Assembly: GCA_001314805.1 (NCBI GenBank)
Contig: LJSY01000004.1
Coordinates: forward strand, 1-53,360
Length of the DNA: 53,360 nt
Origin: Rhodobacteraceae bacterium HLUCCO18
GTDB lineage: Bacteria; Pseudomonadota; Alphaproteobacteria; Rhodobacterales; Rhodobacteraceae
Direction of reading: 5' to 3'
Shown: piece after piece, positions 1-9,513 of the stretch
How positions within the stretch are numbered: the first letter of the stretch is position 1
Layout of the letters: every line of letters begins with the position of its first letter
Program-made: the position numbers and the translations under genes
The notes under the pieces: model-generated
Databases searched by the model: none
What the model was told of the DNA's origin: nothing
What the model saw: the letters and a program-made list of their open reading frames with translations, nothing else

Positions 1-40
1 CATCGCGCTTGAACTCGTCGCTGTAGTTGCTTGTCCCCAT
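1..40 (-). CDS. IS3-family transposase OrfA, N-terminus only
   Basis: Only 13 codons are present, reading MGTSNYSDEFKRD. This is the characteristic opening of many IS3-group OrfA proteins, whose helix-turn-helix domain follows directly. The start ATG lies at 40-38 with a GGAGGCGACC ribosome-binding site immediately upstream. OrfA would bind the terminal repeats and normally fuses with OrfB by -1 frameshifting to make the DDE transposase. Nothing beyond the first residues can be judged. Confidence 0.7.
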   Translation of the reverse strand, partial: MGTSNYSDEFKRD

Positions 41-99
41 GGTCGCCTCCTCGGCTCAAAGTAAGGGGGCAAAGCGTCTACAAATCTAGGGGCACCTCA
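1..99 (-). mobile_element. End of an IS3-family insertion sequence (runs off the left edge)
   Basis: Read on the minus strand, the element appears to begin with TGA at 99-97, continues through a short leader with a GAGGCGACC ribosome-binding site, and enters a transposase start codon at 40-38. IS3 elements typically have TGA...TCA ends and a short left-end leader before OrfA. The outer limit at 99 is inferred from the TGA terminus and because an interrupted reading frame resumes just to its right. The other end, and hence any target duplication, lies outside the window. Confidence 0.6.
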
Positions 100-332
100 A
101 TCCAGCCGCGTTACCTATTCCGCAGAAGACGCCCAAGAGGTTCAAGCGAGGCGAGCTGCAGCGAATGGTACTGGCAGGGCTTCCTGCAACGGGGCCGCAA
201 CTCGCGCAATACGTATCAGAACACTCTGGGTTGGCTTACAAGTTGGCGTACAAGCGCGTATATATAGCCTTGTACCGCCTATCCGTTCGGGGTCGAGTCC
301 TGCGATCCGACGGCGTGTGGCGGCTGCGCTAG
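100..332 (+). pseudogene. 3' remnant of an unknown protein gene, 5' part removed at the IS3 end
   Basis: One plus-strand frame is open from the IS boundary to a TAG at 330-332 and reads as about 76 codons of protein-like sequence. It includes PKRFKRGELQRMVLAGLP and ends VRGRVLRSDGVWRLR. The basic first part and the ending GRVLR..G.WRL resemble a C-terminal winged-helix domain. There is no start codon or ribosome-binding site in this frame, and upstream it runs into a stop inside the IS. I therefore read it as a gene decapitated by the insertion. The family is not recognised. The overlap with the next, opposite-strand gene (329-332) is limited to the stop codons. Confidence 0.5.
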
Positions 333-529
333 TCACCGTCTTCTCCCACCGGCGGAATACTGAATCCCGCTGGCTCAGCGGACAGGTATTGACGTCGAAC
401 ATCTTCCGCACGAGCCAACATTAAGCGACGGGCCACCTGATCAACGCTGCTTTCAAAAAGAACGTTCTCCCCCAACCACTTAAGGTATCCAGCCGTTTCC
501 TTTGAGACTGAAAATCTGATCTGAGGCAT
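329..529 (-). CDS. Small hypothetical protein (about 66 aa)
   Basis: The predicted protein starts MPQIRFSVSKETAGYLKWLG and contains a helical stretch (SVDQVARRLMLARAEDVRRQ). The layout of one short strand followed by two helices recalls ribbon-helix-helix regulators, but this is only a resemblance. The ATG at 529 is chosen because homologous-looking sequence begins there; a TTG at 553 is an in-frame alternative, and neither has a convincing ribosome-binding site. Base composition is lower in GC than the housekeeping genes to the right, matching the accessory character of this edge. Confidence 0.4.
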   Translation of the reverse strand: MPQIRFSVSKETAGYLKWLGENVLFESSVDQVARRLMLARAEDVRRQYLSAEPAGFSIPPVGEDGD

Positions 530-654
530 GCGGAACGGTGCAAGCTCTAGCAAATCTTAGAAAGTTAAAGCTAGAATTTGCTTGATCATCTGGGTCGCAC
601 ACAGCATATTGATGCCCAGAAGGCTCGGTATCGCTTTTCGAAAGAGAATCGGGC

Positions 655-684
655 TAAAAGAAAAGGCCCCGCCGAAGCGGGGCC
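655..684 (-). terminator. Rho-independent terminator behind the tRNA-like gene
   Basis: GGCCCCGC and GCGGGGCC form a perfect 8-bp stem closed by a CGAA/TTCG tetraloop (665-684). On the minus strand it is followed by TTTTCTTTTA. It lies 11 nt beyond the 3' end of the tRNA-like element, so that element looks like an expressed unit. Confidence 0.8.
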
Positions 685-695
685 AATAGGAAGTG

Positions 696-769
696 AGACA
701 TGGGTCGGAATCGAACCGACGTGTACCGAATTGCTACCCCGGGCGCATAACCATTCTGCCACCAAGTCT
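696..769 (-). tRNA. tRNA-Cys-like gene or pseudo-tRNA, apparent anticodon AGC
   Basis: The minus strand folds as a cloverleaf closest to tRNA-Cys. The D-arm region TGGCAGAATGGTTATGC and the T-arm GTCGG-TTCGATT-CCGAC match the usual alphaproteobacterial tRNA-Cys almost base for base, and position 73 is U, the cysteine discriminator. Differences: the acceptor stem GACTTGG/CCATGTC has one T-T mismatch, a further A-T pair could extend it to 8 bp, and the anticodon arm is about 2 nt longer. The best fold of that arm (CCGGG-GTAGCAA-TTCGG) gives a 7-nt loop with anticodon AGC instead of GCA. CCA is not encoded. It may be a decayed tRNA-Cys, a tRNA-like regulatory RNA, or a recruited variant. Confidence 0.55.
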
Positions 770-770
770 A

Positions 771-803
771 GGGCCAGCATAGCGCTGGCCCTTTCCTTTT
801 TCC
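771..803 (+). terminator. Hairpin with T-rich tail, plus-strand terminator
   Basis: GGGCCAGC (771-778) and GCTGGCCC (784-791) pair perfectly around ATAGC and are followed by TTTCCTTTTTCC. It would stop plus-strand transcription before the HNH remnant. On the minus strand the same stem abuts the 5' end of the tRNA-like element, so it could also act in that transcript. Confidence 0.6.
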
Positions 804-806
804 ACA

Positions 807-1040
807 TCAATTTGAATGGGGCACAGCATTTCGTATGAAGTCCCTAGCGCACCCCTTTAGGTGGTGTAGACTCTCAGCACACCGTTGGTGCGTTTGATAC
901 ATAAGCCCGCAGATCTGGTGCAAAAGAACCGTCGGCCCGCCTTTCCCGCCGCGCAGGCGCGGGATCAGGTGATGCAGGCTCTGTTTCGCGTGCGGCGGGA
1001 TGGGCCGGTGGCACAGGGCACATACGGGGTCGTCACTCAT
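807..1040 (-). pseudogene. HNH endonuclease-type gene, 3' end replaced by unrelated sequence
   Basis: The first 44 codons encode the conserved start of a small HNH protein common in Rhodobacteraceae: CxxC-type zinc residues (CALCHRP), then LHHLIPRLRGGKGG and VLLHQIC. In intact members I expect this to run into H/N-rich catalytic residues and a further 50 or so residues. Here, from about position 908, the frame continues into 33 residues unlike that family and stops at 807. The second half of the HNH motif is missing, so nuclease activity is unlikely. The start codon at 1040-1038 overlaps the start of the divergent flavoprotein gene by 2 bp. Confidence 0.6.
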
Positions 1041-2241
1041 GGCTGACAAGTCTGGCGCAACGGAACCGCATGGCAAGGTCGACGCGCTCGTGATCGGCAG
1101 CGGGCCGGCCGGCCTGATGGCCGCCGAGACGCTGGTGCGTGCAGGTCGGCAGGTGGTCATCGCCGAGGCCAAGCCGAGCGCGGGGCGCAAGTTCCTGATG
1201 GCGGGCAAGTCTGGACTCAACATCACCAGGGACGAACCGCCCGACGCGTTCAGGGCGGCTTACGGCGCGGCGGAGGACTGGCTTGCGCCGATGCTCGACG
1301 CGTTCGGACCGCGCGAGGCCGTCGCATGGGCCGAGGCGCTGGGCCAGCCGGTCTTCACCGGCAGCACCGGGCGCGTGTTTCCCGAGGTCATGAAGGCCTC
1401 TCCGCTCCTGCGCGCATGGCTGCGGCGGATCGGGGCGGAGTTGCGGCTGGCTTGGCGCTGGTCCGGATGGAAGGACGGCGCATGGGCGTTCGATACGCCA
1501 GGAGGCGCGACGGTGCTGTCCCCCGGCGTCACCATCCTTGCGCTGGGCGGTGCAAGCTGGCGGCGGCTGGGATCGGATGGGGCATGGGCGACGCTTCTGG
1601 CGGAGAAGGGCGTCGAAATCGCCCCGTTCCGCCCGGCCAACATGGGGCTTCGCATCGACTGGACGCCGCATATGGCGCCGCATCTGGGCCAGCCCCTGAA
1701 ATCGGTGCGCCTTGTCGCCGGTGCGCAGTGTGTTCGCGGCGAGGCCGTGATCTCGGAGCGCGGGATCGAGGGCGGTGGCGTCTACGCGATCTCCGCTGCG
1801 GTGCGGGATGGCGCCCCCTTCGCCATCGACCTCGCCCCCGACCGCAGCGCGGAGGACATCGCCCGACGCCTCGCGCAGCGGCCGAAGAAACGAACGCTGA
1901 TGAAGCATCTCGCACAGGCGCTGGGCCTCGACCCTGTCAAACGCGCGCTTTTGCAGGAATTCGGCCGTCCGCTGCCCGAGGGCGCGGACCTCGCCCGGCT
2001 GATCAAGGCGCTGCCCGTTCGCCACCTGGGTCCGCGTCCCATGGATGAGGCGATCTCGACCGCCGGTGGCATCATGTGGGAGGCGGTCGACGAAGGCTTG
2101 ATGCTGCGCGCCCTGCCGGGGGTCTTCGTGGCCGGAGAGATGCTCGACTGGGAGGCGCCGACGGGCGGTTACCTGATCACGGGCTGCCTCGCCACGGGGC
2201 TCTGGGCCGGTCGCCACGCGGCCGAGTGGTCGGGCCCGTGA
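1039..2241 (+). CDS. BaiN/HI0933-like NAD(P)/FAD-dependent oxidoreductase (TIGR03862 type)
   Basis: This 400-residue flavoprotein opens with a Rossmann FAD-binding motif (VIGSGPAG, residues 18-25) and then AGKSGLN (55-61). It ends with a second FAD-contacting segment, GVFVAGEMLDWEAPTGG, near residues 360-376. This order is typical of the HI0933/YhiN/BaiN superfamily; the TIGR03862 branch is the likely group. The substrate is unknown. I chose the ATG at 1039 because residues before it are not conserved-looking and because it meets the start of the divergent HNH gene. The gene stands alone and converges with the GST gene. A paralogue lies at 15038-16222. Confidence 0.88.
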   Translation: MADKSGATEPHGKVDALVIGSGPAGLMAAETLVRAGRQVVIAEAKPSAGRKFLMAGKSGLNITRDEPPDAFRAAYGAAEDWLAPMLDAFGPREAVAWAEALGQPVFTGSTGRVFPEVMKASPLLRAWLRRIGAELRLAWRWSGWKDGAWAFDTPGGATVLSPGVTILALGGASWRRLGSDGAWATLLAEKGVEIAPFRPANMGLRIDWTPHMAPHLGQPLKSVRLVAGAQCVRGEAVISERGIEGGGVYAISAAVRDGAPFAIDLAPDRSAEDIARRLAQRPKKRTLMKHLAQALGLDPVKRALLQEFGRPLPEGADLARLIKALPVRHLGPRPMDEAISTAGGIMWEAVDEGLMLRALPGVFVAGEMLDWEAPTGGYLITGCLATGLWAGRHAAEWSGP

Positions 2242-2281
2242 TTCTGGCCCGTGATTCAGGACCGTGATTAGGCCCGTGATT
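2238..2281. repeat. Short tandem repeat of CCGTGATT units across two convergent stop codons
   Basis: GTGATT recurs at 2238, 2251, 2264 and 2276, mostly preceded by CC, giving four imperfect units of 12-13 bp. The first unit contains the flavoprotein stop codon and the last abuts the GST stop. It probably arose by slippage. It forms no hairpin with a T tail, so it does not look like a terminator. Confidence 0.75.
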
Positions 2282-2877
2282 CAGGCTCTTGAGGCGCGCT
2301 CGAAGGATGGTCGTTCCCGCATCCGCATGGTGTGCGCGCGGAAGGGTTCGGTCACCGGGAATTTCGCGTTGATCGCCCAGCCCATGCAATGGGCGAGCAG
2401 GATGTCGGGGATCGTCAGGTCTTCGCCCATCAGGTAGGGGCCATCCTCGGCCATGCGGGGGACGAACTGATCCTGTGCGCGCTCGAATTCCCAGCGCAGG
2501 CTGTCCTTGATCTCGGGGATACGCTTGTCCTCGGGCAGGATGAAACTGTGCCTTGCGGCCATCCAGAGGGTCGCGTCGAACTCGTCGATGATGGCGTGGG
2601 TCAGGCTGTCCTGCCGCGCGCGGTCCAGCGTACCGGGCGCGTGCGTGAGCGCCCCGTGCCGGTCGCCGAGGAAGGTCATGATCGCCACGGAATCGGTGAT
2701 GGGAACGCCATCGGCCACCAGAACCGGGACCTTTCCGGCGGGGTTGAAGCGCGTGACCTCCTCCGACCGGGGCGCGGCGGGGATGTGCTCGTAGGGCACG
2801 CCGATCTCCTCCAGCATCCAGAGCACGCGCATCGCGCGGCTCTTGACCGCGCCGATGATCTTGTAGGGTTCCGTCAT
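2281..2877 (-). CDS. Glutathione S-transferase family protein
   Basis: The 198-residue product has the two-domain GST layout. The N-terminal thioredoxin-like half has YKIIGAVKSRAMRVLWMLEE and the glutathione-binding segment NPAGKVPVLVADG...ITDSVAI (about 45-66). An all-helical C-terminal half contains LTIPDILLAHCMGWA. GSTs conjugate glutathione to electrophiles or carry out related thiol chemistry in the cytoplasm; the substrate cannot be predicted. It follows holA on the same strand after a 23-bp gap, so it may be the last gene of the leuS operon. Confidence 0.85.
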   Translation of the reverse strand: MTEPYKIIGAVKSRAMRVLWMLEEIGVPYEHIPAAPRSEEVTRFNPAGKVPVLVADGVPITDSVAIMTFLGDRHGALTHAPGTLDRARQDSLTHAIIDEFDATLWMAARHSFILPEDKRIPEIKDSLRWEFERAQDQFVPRMAEDGPYLMGEDLTIPDILLAHCMGWAINAKFPVTEPFRAHTMRMRERPSFERASRA

Positions 2878-2900
2878 GTGATAGGCCCTCCCCGGGGGTT

Positions 2901-3932
2901 TCAGCGCCCGCGCCGCGGCGGCAGCATCGCAAGGCGGATCAGCGTGCGTTCCATCATCGCCATCTGCGGCGCGGCGGTGGAAGAGCGCAAGGCCAGATCC
3001 GTTTCCACCAGCATCGAGATCGCGGTCTCCAGCTGCGGGCGGCCCCAGCGCGACAGCTGCCGTTTGAGGCGGTCCCGGCGCGGGCCGAAGACGGGCGGAC
3101 GCTGCGCCGACAGCCCCGCCTCGGCGCCGCCGGGGTGGCAGGCGGCGGCATGAAGCGCCCGGAAATGACGCAGCGCGGCGATGCAGAGCGTCACGGGTGC
3201 CACGCCCTGCGCCTTCAGCCGCGACAGGATCGGGCCGATCGCGGCCGAGGCGGTCTCCGCCGTGGCGTGCAGGATGTCGTCAAGCTCCGCCTCGCGGCTC
3301 AGGGGTGCCACGGCCTCGAGATCCTCGGGCGAAACCGGTGTCGCGTCACCCCGCTTGTAGAGACCCAGCTTGTCGATGGTCTGCCGGAAATCGCCGGCCG
3401 AGAGCGTGCGGGCGAGCGTTTCGAGATCGGTCATCGCGGCGCGGTCCACGTTGGAAACGCCCGCACCTTGCAACAACTCCTCGATCTCGGCGCGCCCCGG
3501 CGGGTCATCGTAGACCGCCGCGACATAGGCCGATTTGGCCCCTTCGAAGAGCTTGCGGAGCGATGACTTCTTGGCCAGCACCCCGGCGGTCACGATGATC
3601 TGCGCGTCGCCCGGCTGCCAGTCCGACAGCGCCGCCTCGAATATCGGCGTCAATCCGTCCGTGGCCTGATCGACCTGCACGGCACGGGGGCCGGGGAAGA
3701 ACCCCACCGCCTTGACCGCATCGAGAAGGAGCGCGTTGTCCGACCTCAGCTCCGCCGCCGTCAGCCGGGTCAGGCGCATTTCCTCGTCGGCATCGGGGCC
3801 GAGCAGCGCGGAGACAAGCCCCGCGCGAAACTGGCCCACGCGCACCGTGTCCTCGCCGTAGATCAGGCAGCCTGCCGCGTCGGGATCCGGTTTCCTGAAA
3901 TAGGCGCCGGCATCGCGCGCGGAGAGTTTCAT
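2901..3932 (-). CDS. holA: DNA polymerase III delta subunit
   Basis: The 343-residue protein matches HolA in length and in layout: a DUF/AAA+-like clamp-loader fold with a C-terminal helical collar (KAQGVAPVTLCIAALRHFRALHAA). Its FxxxRxGxY-type end, QLSRWGRPQLETAISMLVETDLALRSS, is a hallmark of delta. Delta opens the beta sliding clamp as the wrench of the clamp loader. Its start overlaps the lptE stop by 4 bp (ATGA type), so the two are translationally coupled; leuS-lptE-holA is a widespread proteobacterial gene order. Confidence rests on both sequence and context. Confidence 0.93.
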   Translation of the reverse strand: MKLSARDAGAYFRKPDPDAAGCLIYGEDTVRVGQFRAGLVSALLGPDADEEMRLTRLTAAELRSDNALLLDAVKAVGFFPGPRAVQVDQATDGLTPIFEAALSDWQPGDAQIIVTAGVLAKKSSLRKLFEGAKSAYVAAVYDDPPGRAEIEELLQGAGVSNVDRAAMTDLETLARTLSAGDFRQTIDKLGLYKRGDATPVSPEDLEAVAPLSREAELDDILHATAETASAAIGPILSRLKAQGVAPVTLCIAALRHFRALHAAACHPGGAEAGLSAQRPPVFGPRRDRLKRQLSRWGRPQLETAISMLVETDLALRSSTAAPQMAMMERTLIRLAMLPPRRGR

Positions 3933-4406
3933 GCCCAGGCGTCGGCCCCGGCCAGCAGCCGCGCGACGATCTGGTCGGCCAGCGCGATCATCAGCCGTTC
4001 CTGCGCATCGCGCCGCGCCGCCGCCGTCGCAACGGGTGAGCCCGAGCTTGCGTAGGCCGTGAAGGTGGAGACCTCGCCCGCCTGTACCTGCATGTCGCTT
4101 GCGGTGTCCGTCACGGTGTAGGCGATGGCACCCGACAGGTTGATTCGGTTGATGTCGTCCGTCTCCGCCAGCGCCAGCGCCGATTCCGAGGTTTCGATCC
4201 GGTAGGACAGAAGGTATGGCCCGCCACTGGCGCGGCCGATCCTGTCTTCCAGCCGCGCCACGAGGCTGAATGACAGCGGGTCGTCCGGCGCGGCGATGGC
4301 GACGCGGCCTTGCACGGCGCTGCCGGTGCCGCCCGGACCGTAGACCGGCGTGAAGCCGCAGGCCGCGAGGGGCGCCACGCCCAGAAGCGCGAGGAACTGG
4401 CGGCGG

Positions 4407-4420
<14 letters not shown>
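3929..4420 (-). CDS. lptE: LPS-assembly lipoprotein LptE
   Basis: This 163-residue lipoprotein carries a signal ending in the lipobox LAAC (Cys21) followed by [10 protein letters not shown], the usual LptE opening. The n-region contains RRQFLALLG, which looks like a twin-arginine motif. LptE plugs the LptD beta-barrel in the outer membrane and helps deliver LPS to the cell surface. The gene overlaps the 3' end of leuS by 14 bp and the start of holA by 4 bp. LptE sequences diverge strongly, so the operon position is an important part of the evidence. Confidence 0.88.
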
Positions 4421-6977
<2,557 letters not shown>

Positions 6978-7004
6978 GCGCCATTCCTTGCGTAGAACGA
7001 GAAA

Positions 7005-7025
7005 CGCCGGGCTCTCGGCCCGGCG
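7005..7025 (-). terminator. GC-rich hairpin between the DUF3576 gene and leuS
   Basis: CGCCGGGC and GCCCGGCG form a perfect 8-bp stem with a 5-nt loop. On the minus strand the following bases are TTTCTCGTTCT, only moderately T-rich. It could be a partial terminator or attenuator that lowers read-through into leuS. No leader peptide or T-box features were seen. Confidence 0.4.
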
Positions 7026-7053
7026 CGTGTTTAAGGTGCGACGGCGGAAGGGT

Positions 7054-7572
7054 CTAGAGGCGGCCGTCGCGGATGCGAAGCTGACGCGCGCGGGTCAGGA
7101 TCGCGTCCTCGATCTGGCGCGCCGTCTCTCGGTTCACGGCCCCGCTCCGCGATTGCAGCGCGACGCGCAGGGACCGCGCCTCAAGCGCCGGATCCGTCAC
7201 GAAAACCGTCGCCCGATAGGCGGTGCCGCCGCCGGGGGGAGTGCCGTAACCAAATGAAAGCACGCCGGAAAACGGGTCAGCCGCCTCGATCGGCATGAAG
7301 TCGAGAATCTCCAGCGATGCGTTCCAGAGGTAGCGGTTGACCTCGACCGTGACGTTCGGGTTGTCGTTGTCGCGGAACAGGTCCCAGATCGTGTCGCGGT
7401 CGCGCGGGGCAAGCGCGCCCGCTTCCTCGAGCTGGCGGCGCGTCTCCGGGTCCATCTCGTTCTGGCCGAAGCCGCTGCCGCAGCCCGTCAGCGCCAGTGC
7501 CGCACAGATCGCCAATGCAGCTCCCGTCCTCGAAATGCCGGTCTTTCCAACCATCGTCATCTTGCTCGTCAT
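7054..7572 (-). CDS. DUF3576 family outer-membrane-type lipoprotein
   Basis: The predicted 172-residue precursor has a signal peptide ending in lipobox LTGC (Cys31), a short linker ([15 protein letters not shown]), and a compact domain with RDTIWDLF and [18 protein letters not shown]. That pattern belongs to DUF3576, which is regularly found next to leuS in alphaproteobacteria. The function is unknown; the lipid anchor suggests a role in the envelope. The start at 7572 gives the best signal peptide; ATGs a few codons further in (MTMVGK, MVGK) are possible. It probably heads the leuS-lptE-holA transcript. Confidence 0.85.
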   Translation of the reverse strand: MTSKMTMVGKTGISRTGAALAICAALALTGCGSGFGQNEMDPETRRQLEEAGALAPRDRDTIWDLFRDNDNPNVTVEVNRYLWNASLEILDFMPIEAADPFSGVLSFGYGTPPGGGTAYRATVFVTDPALEARSLRVALQSRSGAVNRETARQIEDAILTRARQLRIRDGRL

Positions 7573-7948
7573 GGCGTGCGCCTCGCGTGCCCGGTCCAAC
7601 GTCGCCCTAGCTACAGAAGCCTTGCGATGGCGGCAAGAGCAGCGTCTCACGCCTGCCGCGCCCCCGGTCGCGCTGCGTTCGCGGGCGCACTCGCCCGAGC
7701 GGCCGTCATCGCGCCCGCACGCCCGGCAGCAGGAAGCGCGGCATGCGCAAAGCCCCGATTGTCCCAGTGTTTCAGGTGACATGCGGCGCGAAACGGGTGT
7801 GTGACATGTCTGCACCACGAGTCCCGCAAGATGCGCGGCGGCCTTGGGCCTTTCTTGCATTACGCGGCCCCACAAGCGAGACAGGGGCATACTCAATTCG
7901 GATGACCGTCTTGAGGTGCACCTTCTAAGTGAACACGAGGGAAAAACC
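7573..7948. other. Intergenic region between DUF3576 gene and porin, no gene seen
   Basis: These 376 bp separate two divergent genes and must contain both promoters. The half next to the DUF3576 gene is very GC-rich. The last 100 bp before the porin are less so and contain CATACT (a possible -10) and TTGCAT, but at a spacing that does not fit one promoter. No credible ORF, RNA gene or operator was recognised. Confidence 0.6.
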
Positions 7949-8971
7949 ATGAAAAAGGTTCTCTTCGCTACGACTGCCCTTGTGGCAACTGCTGGCGTAG
8001 CATCGGCCGAAGTCGCACTGAGCGGTTCGGCACAAATGGGCATCGAGGGCGGCAACAATGGCGCCACCACCCAGTTCGTTCAGGACATCAACGTCACCTT
8101 CACGATGGCGGGCACGTCCGACAACGGCCTGACCTTTGGTGCCGCCATCGACCTCTCCGAGGACGCAGGTGACGTCGACAATGACGATGCTGGCGTCGCC
8201 ATCTTCGTCGATGGAGAATTCGGCACGCTGACGCTGGGCGACACCGACGGTGCGCTCGACTGGGCGATGCAGGAAGTCGACTTCAACGGCGCGGCGTCGA
8301 TCAACGACGACCACACCACCCATGCCGGCTTCAACGGCAATGGCGGTCTGGACGGTATCTATGACGGTCAGATCCTCCGCTACGACTATTCGTTCGGTGA
8401 CTTCGCCGTCGCGATCTCCGTCGAGCAGGACGACAATACGGCTGATACTAGCGGCTTCGAATGGTTGGATGGCACCGTCGTTATTGTCGAGGGGCCGAAT
8501 AATGATGCAGTGACGACCGATCCCATCTGGGGCATCGGTGCAAAATACTCCGGCTCTTTTGCTGGCGGCACCTTCGGTGTTGGTATCGGTTACCAGTTCT
8601 CCAACGATATCGTGACTAATGCTGGTTCGCAGGAAGCGTCCGTGCTCGGCCTCTCCGCGAATGTTGCACTGGACTCTGGGCTCTCGGGCGCCATCAACTA
8701 TACGGCCATCGAAACCGATCTCAGCGCCGGTGATGGCGTGCACTGGGGCATTGGCGCGAGCTACACGTTTGACGCGATCACGGTTCATGCCAACTACGGT
8801 CAGTACGATTGGGAAGCGGCATCCACTCTCCCCGACTCCAGTGGCTACGGTCTGTCGGCAGCTTATGACTTCGGCGGTGGTCTTTCGGCCCACCTCGGCT
8901 ATGGCTGGGGCGACGTGGACGGTGAACCGAACGAGAGCACCTGGTCTTTCGGCCTGAACATGACCTTCTGA
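7949..8971 (+). CDS. Rhodobacter-type outer-membrane porin
   Basis: The 340-residue precursor has a classical signal peptide (MKKVLFATTALVATAGVASA), then alternating amphipathic beta-strands rich in Gly, Asp and aromatic residues. It ends in a terminal Phe (SFGLNMTF), the signature recognised by the BAM machinery. The acidic composition and EVALSGSAQMGIEGG opening match the 16-strand Rhodobacter capsulatus porin family (porin_4). It forms trimeric channels for small hydrophilic solutes. The ATG at 7949 has an ACGAGGGAAAAACC ribosome-binding region. A strong terminator follows 25 bp after the stop, so it is a single-gene unit, and codon use suggests high expression. Confidence 0.92.
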   Translation: MKKVLFATTALVATAGVASAEVALSGSAQMGIEGGNNGATTQFVQDINVTFTMAGTSDNGLTFGAAIDLSEDAGDVDNDDAGVAIFVDGEFGTLTLGDTDGALDWAMQEVDFNGAASINDDHTTHAGFNGNGGLDGIYDGQILRYDYSFGDFAVAISVEQDDNTADTSGFEWLDGTVVIVEGPNNDAVTTDPIWGIGAKYSGSFAGGTFGVGIGYQFSNDIVTNAGSQEASVLGLSANVALDSGLSGAINYTAIETDLSAGDGVHWGIGASYTFDAITVHANYGQYDWEAASTLPDSSGYGLSAAYDFGGGLSAHLGYGWGDVDGEPNESTWSFGLNMTF

Positions 8972-8996
8972 TCCAACCGGATTTAATAGAACGATG

Positions 8997-9025
8997 GGGG
9001 CGGGCTTTGGCTCGCCCCTTTTCCC
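8997..9025 (+). terminator. Rho-independent terminator of the porin gene
   Basis: GGGGCGGGC (8997-9005) pairs with GCTCGCCCC (9010-9018) around TTTG with one G-T pair, followed by TTTTCCCTTTC. It lies 25 bp after the porin stop codon. Confidence 0.85.
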
Positions 9026-9232
9026 TTTCTGAAATCCGGCTACCACCACAGGCTGGAATCCCCTGGCTCCATTCCTGAGTCTCCAGAGCTTCGGAGGCGA
9101 GAGATGGATCCGTTCAGCCGGGGTATGGATCTGGCGCATGAGCATGCCGGCCAGAATATTTCCCGGTAATCAATTGAGTCAATAAAATTAATCTTGGTTA
9201 ACGCGCTAATACTCAAGGGTTCGGAGGATGAA

Positions 9233-9409
9233 TTGGCCAGCGAAAAAGAACGGGCCTGCCTCGAGCGACTCGAGGAGGCGCTTCTGGAATACGTGGAGCG
9301 ATACGGATTGACCGAGAAGGCCCGGTCGGCACTCGTTCAAACCGAGAAACTCAGGCAGGGCGACGCGAATCCGCCGCCCGTATTCCCACCTGCAGGCGAA
9401 GGCGAGTGA
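9233..9409 (+). CDS. Small hypothetical protein (58 aa)
   Basis: A TTG at 9233 is preceded by GGAGG at an appropriate distance and opens a short charged helical protein (LASEKERACLERLEEALLEY) ending in a proline-rich tail. A more distant TTG at 9194 is in frame but lacks a ribosome-binding site. The helix-only composition suggests a small coiled-coil or helix-hairpin protein. No function can be assigned. It lies between the porin terminator and the serine dehydratase gene. Confidence 0.5.
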   Translation: MASEKERACLERLEEALLEYVERYGLTEKARSALVQTEKLRQGDANPPPVFPPAGEGE

Positions 9410-9513
9410 CACGATCCGCGCGCGGACGCCTGTTGGCGCAGCTGTCGCGATCCACGCCGGGCCTGTCGCAATCCGTGTGAGTTCCCCGCGCGCGATCCGG
9501 TATGCAGCACGGC

